The translations under genes and the position numbers were made by a program. The notes beneath the pieces were generated by a model that was not told the DNA's origin, did no database searches, and saw only the letters and a program-made list of their open reading frames with translations. This document shows, piece after piece, positions 1 to 13,400 of a stretch of DNA of 64,000 bases (the stretch's first letter is position 1; every line of letters starts with the position of its first letter). This stretch comes from Sanghuangporus weigelae (Eukaryota; Basidiomycota; Agaricomycetes; Hymenochaetales; Hymenochaetaceae), in contig CP137325.1 of assembly GCA_033182465.1 (NCBI GenBank), forward strand, positions 2,170,001-2,234,000, in the 5' to 3' direction.

Positions 1-1288
1 TCTGGACAAGTCCGTATGAGTTCCTTGTGTAGCTAAATCGAATCAGTATGGAACATTTGATAGAGCGAGACACACGTACGTGGCTCTCATTTCAATATAA
101 TGATGAGTCCATCGGATCTATGCTATCAAGCGTACTGACATGTTCTTTGCACGCTATGTCCTGTAGGCCCTCAAATACGCATCCCTAAGAAAGCTCTGAA
201 ACTTCGGGATTCATCCAGGCCGCCTAGAGCATTGCTTCCTGCCCTTCTGACAATCGTTGAATCTGCATGAACTTTCCGATATCTCTGCGTGCACTATGTT
301 GACCTGTGAAAGCTAGCCGAGTGGTGTCGTCAATCCGCGCCTTCGGGACCAAAGCAAAGCTTATCGGCCTCGGTGAACAATCGTTTATCGATAACATGTC
401 AAATCGCTTCTCATGCAAGCGCTTGGTAGCGGCTGTCACTAAATAGGAACTTTTGGGGGGGCAAACAAAGTAGGTCCGAGTGTCTGGCTTGAGGAGCGAC
501 ATTGGCGAGCATTTGTGATCCGTCTGTGCACACCTACAAGGCATGTCGAATTCTCGATAATGAATGCTCTGCCGCGCAGTTCGTCGTCAGGCCTTTCTTT
601 CTGTGAATATACACAAAGGCAGTCAGCAAGATTTTCCAAAGACAAAAGACGAAGTACGTGACCCTCCAGTTGAGACTGCAGGTCGGCACAGTTCAGTGCG
701 ATGGACTCATCAGGTATCTCTGTCCTCTCGCACTGTTAGCTGACACCGTGTCCATCCTCGGCTGCTGCTCTGAGGCAGTGATCCAAAATCCACCCAATTC
801 GGACACATTTTTGACCTGCCTACGCCGGTTTGTCCGGACACTCGACCCTCGTTTCGGCGCCGCCCTTAATCAGTATTGCCGGGGATCCTAGCGCGGCCTC
901 CCTGCCTTTCCCAAGGCAGCTTTTTTTAGCAAGCGTTTGCAGCCTGCCGAAACGGGCCGCGACTGGACAGAACATCTTCGTGCCACGGTGGCTAATTGTA
1001 GATGTCAGGGAGAATGCCATATCGCTGGGTCTATGGAAATATGGCTTGTCCGCTGAAATATAAATGCCCCTCCTTTCGAAGGGAAAGGTACAATCCGCCT
1101 CCAATGAGAACTTGCTCTATCCCAAAGTACGTATTCACGATTCCGAACCGATCGCGAGTCAATGTTAGCTAACGCTTAGGACATCTAGCTTATATTTCAG
1201 TGTTTATACTGCATAAAGGTACGCCCTGTCGTATGAATCCACGATTTCGTATCGTTCTCGAGATAATGTTGGCTAACGTTGACCGTAG
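1..1288. other. No gene recognised
   Basis: Short open frames occur on both strands but none has recognisable protein character. The last part holds plausible splice signals (a GT at about 1218 and a TAG just before 1289), so 1100-1288 may be 5' untranslated exon and intron of the small gene that follows. Confidence 0.4.
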
Positions 1289-1651
1289 ATGCAAAGATTC
1301 TTACAAAAGGTGAACGACTCCGTTGTCTCATCCAACGGATGGAAGAAGCTCGCTCGCCCTACCGTCCGCCGGGGCTTAACAGCTTACCCCAAGGATCCCG
1401 CCGAGCAGCAAAGGCTCGGCGTCCGCTACGATTACGACGGCGAGGTGATTGGGGAGGACGGCATCGTCTACCACAAGTTCCAGATGCAGCCTAACGCAGG
1501 CAATGCCTTGCCCTCGACCATTAAGAACTGGAGGGTCGCGAACGGCGGCACTCGCGCCGTCATGACAAATGTGCTTGTGAAGAAAGACGGTACGAAGGAG
1601 GATGTGGAAGATGCGCTAGCAGAGGCTCACAAGAAGATTATGGGCAGGTAG
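1289..1651 (+). CDS. Small unknown protein, 120 aa
   Basis: A single open exon begins with ATG directly after an AG that looks like a splice acceptor, so a leading untranslated exon is likely. The product is small, basic and soluble, with a helical N-terminus (MQRFLQKVNDSVVSS), a central charged segment (RYDYDGEVIGEDGIVYHKF) and a C-terminal helix rich in Lys, Glu and Ala (EDVEDALAEAHKKIMGR). There is no signal peptide or membrane segment. Codon use is GC-rich and biased, unlike its flanks, which supports real coding. I do not recognise the family and assign no function. Confidence 0.65.
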   Translation: MQRFLQKVNDSVVSSNGWKKLARPTVRRGLTAYPKDPAEQQRLGVRYDYDGEVIGEDGIVYHKFQMQPNAGNALPSTIKNWRVANGGTRAVMTNVLVKKDGTKEDVEDALAEAHKKIMGR

Positions 1652-2582
1652 AGGTGTTCCTCTCCCTTAACTCCAGATTCCGCGCCATGCTTGTCGTTTT
1701 CTCAAGGGTCTTTCGTTGCTTATGTCGATATGTGTGCTTGTATCTCGGTTGCCTCTGCCTCGTTCTGAATTTGATCTTGTTACTTGTCTCTGGACGTTGT
1801 TAAGTAGAAGTCGAGGACATGCGGCGAGCATCGATGTCCTCCGTCTTCCTCTCTTTCCCAGCATTTTCATGCCATTCGCAGCGTGATTTTAAGTTGAGCG
1901 TCAACAAGACGACTGTGCAGCTGATCTAGGGAAAGGGCGAGCCCTGCTCCGGGACTTCTTGTCTGCCGTGTTGTGTACGCCGATCAAACTTATTATCGAT
2001 TAGGTATGTAGGTAGTGTGCCCGAGCCTGCTACTATAGGAGAGAAAACTTAAATGAGCTTGTAGAACTAGTTACCACAAGTAAACTCGGCGCGTACGTCC
2101 TGGGGATTGATTGGTGGAAATGATGTAGCACATCATATTTCCAAATATAGGAATTTTATTCAGTTTGTCAGCGACTATCATTCATCATCCCTGCATTACC
2201 AAGTCTATTCCATATCCGGGTTGTTCCCAACTAACAACTCTGTAGTCTGATCTTTGCCTGCCAAAGCGCTGATAATAACTTTCTAGCTCTGCTTATATGG
2301 TAAGCCTACCAACTCAAACTTGAGACCTGAGTTCTGGCCGCAACATCGTGGGAACTCACTGTGGAAACTGTAGAATCTGGAAACTCAGAGTTTCCTCTCA
2401 TACCATACCTGAGCCCGGCCCGGGCGTGCTGGTTGGCCACATACATTAATACTGGCATGCTCTGCCTTGGGAGCGCGAGGCTCGTCTTCAACTCACTGAA
2501 AGCTCCAGTCGCACTGCGCTCGTTCAGGAGCTGCATCTCCACCACGACACGTTTTTTGGTGCCACGTCGCGCCTTCTTCGTC
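1652..2582. other. Intergenic, no gene seen
   Basis: This holds the 3' flank of the small gene and the upstream region of the kinase-like gene. ORFs here are shadows or chance frames. Confidence 0.4.
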
Positions 2583-4305
2583 ATGGCAAATTCTCATGAC
2601 GATTTTTTCAACTACACATCAGGGCGCTGGGCGTAAGTCTCATACATATTGTTCTATGGAGTATATTTCTGACCCGTAAATACAACTTGTTCAGATTTAA
2701 TGATGCTCTTCGCCACGCAGAGCGGAGGCTCGTTTTCGACGTCGAGGAGCTACGTCGACTTGCAGCGCAGTCCGTTGGTCGAAGTCCTGCTGATATCATC
2801 AACTTATCAAAGCTCGCCGAGGGCGGATTCAACCGCACCTTCCTCATCACCATGCGCGACGACTTTCAAATGGTCGCTCGCATTCCGTACCCGGCTACAG
2901 TCCCCAAATACTACGCTGTGGCTAGCGAAGTGGCCACAATGGAGTTCCTCCGTTCCTCTGGGCTCCCTGTTCCGCAGGTATACGGATACTCACCTGTGTC
3001 GGACAATGCGGCGAAGACCGAGTACATCTTTATGGAATTTATGAGAGGTACGAAACTCAGCGATGTATGGCTGGAGTTGGACGAATCGGATATCATTTCA
3101 ATCTTGCGCCAGCTTGCTCAACTCGAGTCTCAAATGATGTCGATTTCTTTCCCCGCTGGCGGAAGCCTCTACTACGCCCACGACCTGGAGAAGGTGGCCG
3201 GGAGGGCGGTCATCCCACTCAAGGACGAGCGTTTCTGCGTTGGTCCAGATACGAGACTGCCTATGTGGTATGGCAGGAGATCACAACTCGACGTAGACCG
3301 GGGACCGTGTACGCCGCCTTCTGCCTTTTCTTTATTACGCCCTTGAACCGACTTATTACCAAAGACGAAAGCGCCGAAGCAGCGCTCGTAGCAGGAGCCC
3401 GCAAGGAACTGGCTTATCTCGAGCAGTTCGGTCAACCACTCGTGCCGTTCCGGCGCGAGAGGAGGGATGGTTACCAGTACCAGGAGCAGTCGCCGTTAGC
3501 CCACATCGAGAACTTGAAGCGCTATCTCCTCATCGCATCGTCACTTGTCCCTAAGGACCCTGCCCTAGGTCGTTTCTGCATCCGCCATCCAGACCTCCAG
3601 CAGAACAATGTCGTCGTTCGGAGGTCGTCCGACTCTGGCTGGCAGATCGTCAGCCTGCTCGACTGGCAACACGCCTCCATCCTGCCCCTGTTTCTCCTTG
3701 CCGGCGTACCCCAACGGCTCCAGAACCACGATGATCCTGTCTCGCAATCTATGATGCCGCCTTCGTTACCGGAGAACTTCGACGAGTTGGATGAAACCGA
3801 GCGAAGCGAAGCGGAGGAAGTCTACCGTCGTCGCCTCGTCCATTACCACTACGTCAAGAACACAGAGGAGTGCAACAAGCCCCATTACGATGCCATGACG
3901 GACCCCATGTGCGTACTCCGTAGCCGCCTCTTCGACTACGCCGGTAACCCGTGGGAGGGCGAGACTCTCGAGCTGAAGACTGTGCTGATACGAGCAACGG
4001 AGAGATGGGAGACGCTTACGGGGGAAGGCGTGCCGTGTCCAGTCGTGTTCGACGCTGAGGACGTAAGCGAGACGATGAAGCTGAATGAAGTACAGAGCAA
4101 AGCAGACAAGGGTTTCGAGGTGTGGCAGAACATGCTCGGCCTCGGGCCGGAGGGCTGGGTGCCCACTCAATACTACGAGGATGCGGTGGCACTCTGCAAG
4201 CAGATGAAGGAGGAGGCGTTGACGGAGGCCACGTCGGAGGAGGATCGTGCGGAAATCATGGCGCACTGGCCCTGGGATGACATGGACGAAGGGAAATATA
4301 TATAA
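2583..4305 (+). CDS. Fmp29/AIM9-type protein kinase-like (APH fold) protein
   Basis: Three exons fit perfectly: 2583-2632, 2695-3308 and 3365-4305, giving 534 aa with introns of 62 and 56 nt (GTAAGT and GTACGC donors). The start MANSHDDFFNYTSGRW is the usual N-terminus of this family in Agaricomycetes. The product has the aminoglycoside phosphotransferase/choline-kinase fold: a nucleotide loop (LAEGGFNRTF), a VARIPYP strand, a catalytic HPDLQQNN motif and a following LLDWQHASI motif in the place of the metal-binding Asp. Relatives are the fungal Fmp29/AIM9 proteins, often mitochondrial and of unknown substrate. The C-terminus is acidic. All catalytic motifs are present, so it looks intact. 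The family is well supported; the substrate is unknown. Confidence 0.92.
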
Positions 4306-4743
4306 CGAATCGAGTTAGATATTCCACGATGTTGTATCTTGTCTGCTGTTACATTTGTGGCCGGTCTTTAGCTTTCTATCAGGTATATTCATTTCTGATC
4401 GCACACATTTTGTAATCGTTCGCGCTGGTCGTAGCGTTATGGCACCGTTCGTAAAAGACGGCAGAATAGAAGGCAGAATAGAAGTCGTGGTAAATTGTTC
4501 AAGAATATATGTCAGGAATGTGGCACCTGGATATCATTCTCGAGGCACGTAAACGATTTACATTTAATGAACCTATAGTTTTTGCTTGCGGCATATTTGG
4601 TATTTGTTAATTATTACGATGTGTACGCGCAGGAACATTGTCATTTCTTCCCATATCTTTCCTCCTAGGCAGGACGCGCTTAACGATGTAGAACATGCAC
4701 TGCGTGGGCACAACGTCAGCGAGCTCAGTATAAAGCGATGGTC
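4306..4743. other. Intergenic between convergent genes
   Basis: This AT-rich stretch separates the kinase-like gene and the chitin synthase, which converge on it. It probably carries both 3' ends. I see no gene. Confidence 0.4.
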
Positions 4744-7700
4744 TAAACACTTACTCCCAATAAGCGAAAGACAGCCAGCCCTAAGGTTGAGAGGAGGATA
4801 ATCCTGAAGTACACGCGCTGCTTCTTTTGCAGAGATTCTTGATCCAATTTATAGTCCCCACTCGACAAACCGGTCTCGTTCTGAATAGATATAGCGAGAA
4901 TAACATTTGACGTCAGCCAGGCACCCGAAACAATAGTTCGGACCGTCCTATCCTTGTCATCTGAAGTCGGTTCCTCACGCGAAATCTTTGCATTTAAGAT
5001 ATTTTCCTTTTCAGCTTCAATCCAATCTTTCGCTCCTCGAAAAGCAACGTCCGTATTCCTCCGTCCCTCTTCCTCGGGTGCAGCGTCCGTATTCTTCTGT
5101 ACCTCCTTCCCTTCATCCCCAAAGCTTTTTGTTCCCCATGAAACATCGTGCAAGTTACAAAATGCGTAGACGTTAAGGGTGTTTGTGAAACTCAACGCGA
5201 GTAACATGTACTGAATTACGCTCGAAAACATATGCCAAGCATCGCACTAGAAGCTGCATCAGTGTAATGAAATGCTGACAGAACAAGTGAATCATACGAG
5301 TAACAGAGAAGCGAGGATATTTATAACATATGTCGCAAACACTGAAAGGATAAGATCCCACCCGAAAGAACTCAGTATATCCCCTATGGTCCTCTTATTC
5401 TTCGGCTGATTCTGAATGACCTGTTTGTCGGATAGCTTCAGCAGAAACCATATCCCTTTGAGAAATGGTACAAACCTCAAGTGCGTTCAAGATAGAAAGG
5501 ACGACGAGGAGTATCGAGAACACAGCATAAATCCTGAGTAAAAAAACTTAGGAACAGTACATGCACGCGTGCGAAGTACTGACCATACTGTAAATCGATA
5601 GAATAATTTTTCGCCCTTCACCCTGTTGCCAAGCGCAAAGAAAAACTGAAACCCCAAGACTACCAAATAGATGCCTTTGAGAACAATTCCTAGCCAATAC
5701 AACTTCCAAGCACTTATGAGGAACGCTACAGCACACAACACACTGTTGCACTCACAGATTTGGTGTGCCAAGAGTTGTTAATAGGATGGTCCGGCAGGTT
5801 CAGAGGGAAGTCAATGATGACTGAGAAAGCAAGCCAAACATTCGCCAAAGCAAACCATGAGAATAGAATCTGGATAAAATTATACTATGGCACAGAGATT
5901 CAGCATACTGTCTCATAGGTAGCTAACTCGATCACGTACCAATGCTTGTATAAAGAGAGCAAGCTTGTGCAGCTTACCATGACTGGTCTGCACGAACTTC
6001 TTGGAATAAAAAATTGCGTAAAGTGCAGCCGCAAATGATCCATTCAACCAACGACGACGCTGAGCGATAAACTCTGCAATAGATTCTACGGAAGTCGGAC
6101 CTTTCGTCAAGAAAGGCTTGTCATAGGTTCTAATGGACTCGCCTGGTACGTCGGTTTCGGCCTTGCTATGTCTCACATATGTCGAAGTCCATTGTTTACC
6201 AACCTGTGTGACTAGCGCAAAACAAAGGATACGATCCTCAGCGAGAAACTTGTTCTTGGTGAAGATATTCTGATCACGGCCATGACCTAGGGCTCCGCAC
6301 GTATCCGTACTTTACGGGTACGGGCCGCATCGTATACGGATACGACCGTGCCGGAATATACGGGCCGTATATGTGCGGCCGTGTCCGTCCCACAACTTGC
6401 CAGAAATTGACGTATACGCCGTATACGCCGTATCCGGAGACTACCTATCACTCGGTAAGTCCAACAAGGAAATCGCATAAAATCACAGAGTATTTTATCC
6501 GGTGCTCATTCATTTCATCCTTATCTAGGCAAAAGGTCCAAATCAAGCATTTCTCGGACCAATTCAGGCCTTGCTAGGGTCCGACAACAGTTTTCTCATG
6601 GTATTAGGTAAATGATTTCTTATCTAATCTCTTTTCAAATCACTAGTACTTACTAACCGGGCTCGAAGTGAACTGATTTTACACCAATCTGTGTTGATAA
6701 TGTAATATAGATCAATCAAAATAATTTTCTAAATGACCCTTCGGTTGAAATGAGATATTATAGATGGATTTGCCGTATACGGCGTATACGGCGTATCCGG
6801 GCATCCCGTAACCGTATCAGGTCCCAGAATCCCTTCATACGGCCCGTAAAAATACGACCGTCCCCGCATGCGGTCTTCCTTTATACGGCCGTCCCCGTAT
6901 ACGGTTACGCGCGGAGCCCTACCATGACCTGCCAAGGAGGAATCACCATTGAAATATTCATCCAATGGCCCGGGGGTAACCCCAATCGCAGCGTAACTAT
7001 ACGCTGAGAATGCACCAGGAAGGACTGACACATTACTAAAAGATGATTCGAAGGGCTTGTCTAGAATGTTGGACATCTTGTACTCAAAGTTCTGTGCTGC
7101 AACAAGAAAGTTGGAAAGTTTCTTCCCTCCCTTCGTCATTGCAACAATTTCACCACAAGCACCACCAAGGTTCTCGTCGCTGCAGAAAGCCTCCCACAAG
7201 TAATAAATTGACTTATGTCCCGGTTTTGTTCCGACATCTATAAGAACGCAAACTTCCGGCTACGTGTAAAACATGAGCTTTGACGGGTGCACGGAAGTAC
7301 AACTCCACAAGAACTCGCCTGAAGCATCCTACCAATGGCTCTGAACAGCCATCTGTGAGAGTCGATCTTTCGCCGATTCTTAGCCTTAAGGATGAGGATG
7401 ATTCGCACAGGCAACAGATTATTCTGATCACCGGCTTGAGGCTGCTTGAGATCGAGTGAAGAAGGGTCGAATGAGAGCTGTGTTGAATACTAAGAAGGTT
7501 TATGTAAGCGACGATAGCTATACGAAAGAAATCTTAATCTCGCTCACCTCGAAGATGTGAGCAACAGTATGTTCTCCTCGCACTTCCTTCTTTCTAGCTG
7601 AACTCTGGTAAACACCGAGAACAGTATACATTTTCACCACATCACTCTCATCCTTCAGAGGCTCATCAATAATAATGGCGACATAGATCTGCTTCCAATC

Positions 7701-9007
7701 GAGTGATGGAGATTTTTCAGGATCTTGTGATTTGGTCTTACAAATATCTCGTATGTTTTCCATGACGGCATGAAGGGTCCGTGCATGGAAAACCATACCC
7801 TCATTGTATGCCGTTATGCCAATGAGCAACCTCGACTCGCCATTCGACGTTTCGCGCAAGGAATAGCCATCTTGTTGCGTGAATCTGTCCGGCTCACAGG
7901 TGGCAGCTGTGTAACGCATATGCCTAAAATGAACGAGTAAATGTTATTGATGAATAATAAAAATTCAAACGGGTATCTTTACGAGAATTCTTTGTTGTTT
8001 GCGCCGTTTGCGCCGTTTGTCCATTGACCTTCAATCGCCTTACATACCTCATCCGGGACAGGATATTCCTTGACGCGTTCGTCACAGGTAGAGGGCCTAC
8101 CATTCCTGCCTGGTTCAGTTGGAGGCTCCGCTTGCACTTGGTGTGTACCGGGCTCACACCTAAAAAAGTTTATGAGACACAAAACTTGGAGACACGAACA
8201 TATACAATCCGAAAACCTAGCGCAGAGAGTTTTTCTGCCTAATTGAAGAGAGAATGACACTTACTGGCGAGTATCAATACTATCAAGACGGGCGGGCGCT
8301 TTGAGAACCATGGTATCATCGACGTTGTTAGGAAGCTCGGGCTGATGGGACCCACGTCGATGCCGCAAGATGCTTTCAGCGTTCTCGGGCCTGGAATGGC
8401 CTGTAAGATACAAGATCCGCAGACACAAACCCAGGAAAAACTAATTATACTTACGTCGTCTGAATAATAATGGTATCTGCATTGTAGTTCACAGTGTGAG
8501 CGGTGAACTCTGTATGAGCTGGAGGGGGGCCGGCCGGATTGATGAAGACTGAGGACTGGGAAGCGGCTGCGGGATCGCTAAAGAGCTTTAACATATCAGG
8601 AATGTATTGTCCATTTTTGCGCAACGTCCTCAAGCCATCCAGCACAAAGCCTATTTCATCTTTGGACACTTCTGCACGATCCTTGTCCAAGATATCTCCG
8701 ACTTTTCGGACGATATCTGGAATCTGAGACCTAAAATAATTTGTGAGATACAAAACCACGACCGTAGGCGAAGCTAAAGGCATAGCAAATGCGATTGATG
8801 AAAGAACGGCGCATACGGATTAATGACTTCAGGTCCAGCCTTTGCCTTTCTATCACTCCTAACTTTCCCTGTAGTGCGGAATTCTGACTTTGGTGTGGCG
8901 GCGATGCTCTTGGTTGGTTCGAGCGGAGGCTGCTGGGTCTCTTCGATTGCAGCGGGCGTCTTAGTGGAGGAGTCAGTAGAGTCAGGTTGTTGTTGAATAT
9001 TTAGCAT
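4744..9007 (-). CDS. CHS: Chitin synthase (class III-like), interrupted by a MITE
   Basis: A multi-exon gene encoding a membrane glycosyltransferase that polymerises UDP-GlcNAc into chitin. On the minus strand I read an unusual N-terminal region (about 8450-9007), then [16 protein letters not shown], the family landmark [13 protein letters not shown] (about 7880-7920), the AYNEG nucleotide-sugar motif, the IDVGT acid motif (about 7235), [29 protein letters not shown] (about 6240) and QRRRWLNGS (about 6050). Hydrophobic C-terminal segments and [20 protein letters not shown] near 5170 follow. A class III assignment rests on NIFTKN..LAEDR and SKAETDVP. One intron (7260-7318) uses a GC donor. A 634-bp hAT-type element sits in the exon between AGHG and RDQNIFTKN; without it and one target copy the frame is continuous. 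The product is therefore probably truncated unless the insert is spliced. The start at 9007 is the first ATG of the first exon and is uncertain. Confidence 0.88.
6288..6921. mobile_element. hAT-type non-autonomous element (MITE), copy 1
   Basis: The element is 634 bp, flanked on both sides by the exact 8-bp duplication CCATGACC (6280-6287 and 6922-6929). It begins TAGGGCTCCGC and ends with the reverse complement GCGGAGCCCTA. An 8-bp duplication with TA-G-starting inverted ends is the hAT superfamily pattern. The outer ~150 bp at each end are packed with variants of CGTATACGG, as expected for subterminal transposase-binding repeats. The central ~300 bp are AT-rich and have no transposase frame, so it depends on a partner elsewhere. 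The perfect duplication and its place inside an otherwise conserved exon suggest a recent insertion. Confidence 0.9.
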
Positions 9008-10419
9008 TTTGCGTCGAGCCTGAGCTGAGGATGAGGAAAACTTCAATGGTCAGTGGGTTGTGTCAAGAAGAAAAGGGGCGCTGAGATGATGGATAGAGGC
9101 CCCAGCTAAATAACAGACACTCATTCGGGAGTGCTGATCCCAGGCCAACATGCGAGTGGGCCAGGCTCTAAACTCGTGTCCCATGGCCTAGATGGAGTCG
9201 GAATAGCCAATAAATGCAATTGACTTATTCTGTTTGCTTGGGATTAGGCGCACCGTTTAAACCACAAAACTCCGATGACAGTGGGCTCTGTTTGGGTTCC
9301 GAGTCCCTGTCAGCAACTTTTTTGACACATTGCGCGAATTACGGCATCTTACAGAGTATTCCCGCCGCACACGTGCATCACGTCCTCAAATGTAAGATGA
9401 TCTTATTTGAAAAGGCGATGATGGGTGGGCTGATGTAGCAATGATAATAGCTTTTGAGAGAGCACGAGTTCTTATGGACGACGCGTGGTTCTTGCCAAAG
9501 GTCGGGGAATTCGACGTTCCAAGGTAATCCGTGAGCGCATACGGAACACGATCAAAAGCCCAAGGAGTTGTGAATAAGTGCGTCATAAACCCACTCCACG
9601 TTTCAACTTTGTGCACCGAAAGAAAGTTATATATGATCCTTTCAAACGTGACATTGTGAATTTGCATACTGAAGGAAAATTAGTGGACCGGAAGATGATT
9701 TTGGTTTCTTGCTTATGCAGAATGTTTGCGATAACCCTTCCTTCGCTATCCTGTGATTGCACGAGAGAGCCTCTGGGCCCTGTATGTAATCATTTTTCAG
9801 CATTGACTGCCTGTGCTGTCTTTGTTATGATGGAGATCTCGCGCAGATGCTGGATATGCACGCTGGGAAGAATACACACTAAGATCCGATGAAGCCATAC
9901 AGGGTCGATGGAGGTTCTGGATGGTAGCTTCTGTCAATATTAAGTCGTATGAAATCGTCACTGCTTCTCTGATTGCAACATCAGGATAAGACGTACAAAG
10001 CTCGCAACATCGGCGATCCAGCAGTAACAAGATGAACCAGCCGATAAGATAATGAATGATGTATCGAAAAAGGTTATCACTCAGTTTTTGCGGCTGTTAT
10101 GATAAGATGCTTTTCATTGCGAAGCCCTGACGCGTAGAACGCGCTACTCTTGAGATGCTAGTGTGCAGACAGAAATCACAACGTTCTCTCGTGTTTTGTT
10201 ACGTAAACATTTTCTTCAACCAGATTACGCAATACATTCGCATGAAATTGAAATTTCGCGTCTCAATCGGACCTGATCCCCCCATCGCCGTTGAGAAGAG
10301 CATTTTCTTATCAAACGCAAACTGAGAAAAATCATTTCACGATCGAGACACAAGTCTGAATACGTGGGAAATCAATGGACTGACGCATCGTTGTACCGAC
10401 TACTGTAAACAAAAATATA
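9008..10419. other. Upstream region of chitin synthase and unrecognised frames
   Basis: The first few hundred bases should hold the chitin synthase promoter. Two minus-strand frames (about 9386-9667 and 9797-10030) have protein-like stretches such as FLSVHKVETWSGFMTHLF but no landmark I can name. They could be exons of an unknown or decayed gene. Confidence 0.3.
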
Positions 10420-13400
10420 TATATACTTGGTTCGGGATTGTCTTCCTAGGTCCAATCTTCTGAGGCCTAGTAGCGCTCGGGCTGAGCAACAACTCAGCAA
10501 GTTATCTTTCAGGGTCCGTGCTCACCGCAACCAATCATCTACGCCACCTTTCGCTTTACACCGTTCCTATTCATTTATCTATTGTACCGTGCTTCGTAGG
10601 CACCGCCTTGACAAGAATAACTTCGAGTACATGTACCTTGCAGAATCAAAAAACTCGGATCTGTCTTGGAAGCACAGTGGTGAGGTGATGGTGCGTGGTT
10701 GAGCTTGAGCACGTGTATCGTTTTGACGCCGACCTTGAAGCCTCGTTTCCTTTCACCAATCGGAGTATCGGAAACATCATTGAAAGAAAAACTTATGGGT
10801 TCTTATTATCCACACCAAATTGTTACGAGATTGAAATTTGCTTGTGTACTGCTAGGATAAATATAACCTACCGCAAGCAGGCCATATCTGGATATGATTT
10901 GTCGCAATGTGTAATATGTCCTACTGTAGATTGTTTATGATGCAACCCATGTACGTCTACTCACTATGCTTTCAGTGATTGGTCCAGTGATATCGGAATC
11001 AGCGTACCGCACTCATCGGACAGTAAAATATATCTAAGGCAATAGACTTTACTACAATTCATGACTATCCGGTTATATCCATCCAATTTACTCACATCAA
11101 AATCCGTAAGACCTGGAGCCTCCACATCAAGATTACTTCCTGGAAGCTCCACTCTCATCCATAGGTATCGTATAGAGATCCATCACCGGAATCGAATCGA
11201 GCTTGCAGAGGCCCTACAGCTGCACGTCCATCACGTGCGTCATTTCTTGCTTTTTCGCTGCTTCGCTAAGTCCTCCCAATCATTATGCTACCTCGCCTAA
11301 CACGTTGTGAGTTCGCATCTCTTGATCTTCCTGAGGGTCTTCCCGAGGATGTTGCTGATGCGCCACTTGCTGCTGCTGCTACTGCAGAGCAGCTATCGTC
11401 TGCATACTACAACGTCGACATTGCACAAGACGATAATCCAGAGTCGTAACCCATCGGCGGGCAGGTGACTTGGATAGTCCCCGGAGGATAGCGTGCTGCG
11501 GCGCTTGCAGTGGACTAGTCGGTGATTGCATTAAGGAAGTAGGAAACTGATCCGGAAGGAAGAGACGCGGCTGCGGATAATGGTCCAGTGTTGGTAATTG
11601 GTTCATTTGGGACTAAGAGTTGCGTACGGGCACGAAGTCGGCGGCGAGCGGTCAGCGGCTTTTTTGTAGACATGGAACAAAGAATTCTGCCAGGGATTGA
11701 AATGTTTACTATGGGCAAGCGGAAGTTTGAACGCAAAAATTACACACCTACATCTAGCCACCAGCACTCGAGAAATACGGTACTTGCCCTTGCATGCCAA
11801 AGACCATCTGATGCTGCGCTTGCACGTGAAAACTCGAGCAGCCGCACAAGCCTGATCACGGGGAGACGCTGATGGATAGAGGTCCGTTTGAGGAACTAGA
11901 ACTCCCGGAGAGCTTGTTGAGCACCGACTCTGGGAGTGCACGAAGCTAAAATGGCACGGAACAATGCTCCGCATAGCCCATGCTGGAATTTGCGCAGACA
12001 AAGAATGTCCATGATCATGCCCAATGTTGTCCATGGTGCAAAATAAGAGAGATGGGACCCGGTTCCAACGAAAAGCTCGTGAGCACATTTTGGGTGTCGA
12101 TTGCGAGACTTCCCGCCTGAACCAGGCATCGAGTAGCTTAGCGGAAAGGAAGCAGCTGTGCCTGATTGAGATTAAGATCCTTCGGATTCACTCATATCGA
12201 AGTCTGTAAGGTCCGCAACCTCCACTTGGGAAGTTGGGACACACCTTTACAGTCCCGTTCACATGCCTTCAGACACCGTAAAGCGATCCATCGCCCGACA
12301 TTATATCGAGCTCGCTAAAGTCCTTCGAGTCGACTGTCGATGCAGGCCAAGACATGCTTTTCGTACTGGTTGTATAGATAGTCAAGCTATTTCGACGCGC
12401 GCACCAGAGACTCGTCAACTCAGATCCGTCGAGATTATATGATCAATTAATCCCGTGACTTATTTTTCCTATCCAGGCAGTATTATATCATTTATCTTAT
12501 CATGCCTGTCACATGTCCACGCGGCCTTCCTCGACCTCGAACATCATGCAACGGAGTGTTCAGTTCATTATCTGCTATTGCCTGAACAGTGCCTGACGGT
12601 GATACAGCATCTGGGCGCTTCGTCATGATTTAGTCCTTCCTGTTCAAGATCGGACGTAAAAGCTGGAAACGTGTCTTCGCTACCGATCGAAAGCCAAAAA
12701 GTGCAAACGTTTTGTGGACTAGATTATACTGCTAATTTGTGTGAAATCGATGAACCAATGTGGGCATCGTTGCACCGGCTTGAAAGGAAGATACACGTTA
12801 TACTCATGATACTTCGTTCGGGATTATACCTTCTTGGGTCCTTCATTTCCTTCAGAAACAGAATGTTCTTTTAGATGTACGATTCGTCTCAAAGATGATC
12901 CGCAAGTCAGATGGCCTCGATTATCTAGGCCACCACTTCACTTTGCGCGTCCAATTCATCGATTAAGGATGCCTATTATATTGCGCCTCGTGGACTATGC
13001 CATTCCTAGAATAACTTCAAGCGTGTGAAGAGCTCATCTGTCTTGGAAGTATAGTAGTGGGATGACGGTGGCAAGAGCTTACCCTCATGTATTACTTTGG
13101 CGCCGTCCTTGAAGTCTCGCATGCTTGCAAATGCGATGCCTTATCGTTATGGTCCACCAGTCAGTATTGGATAAGTACTATTTAGGGAGAAATTAACAAG
13201 AAACGTACAGCTTCTTATCGTCATCACCAATCGGAACCAGATTTTATCTGCTGCTACAGTATACAGAAACTGTCATAAGCCGGCCATAGCTGAATATAGT
13301 TCGCGTAAGTATCTGTAATATGGTCTATGCCCGTCTACTCTCTGTGGTTCTTGTGAATAATTCTGCTACGTTGGAGTCAGCGTCGCCGCTCTTCCTCCAG

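Noticed and set aside
3766-4266. A 166-codon minus-strand frame
   Set aside because: It is antisense to the last exon of the Fmp29/AIM9-like gene, which has catalytic motifs and clean splicing.
6300-6920. CGTATACGG arrays taken as satellite DNA
   Set aside because: The units lie only near the ends of two elements that each have inverted ends and an 8-bp target duplication, so they are subterminal repeats of transposons.
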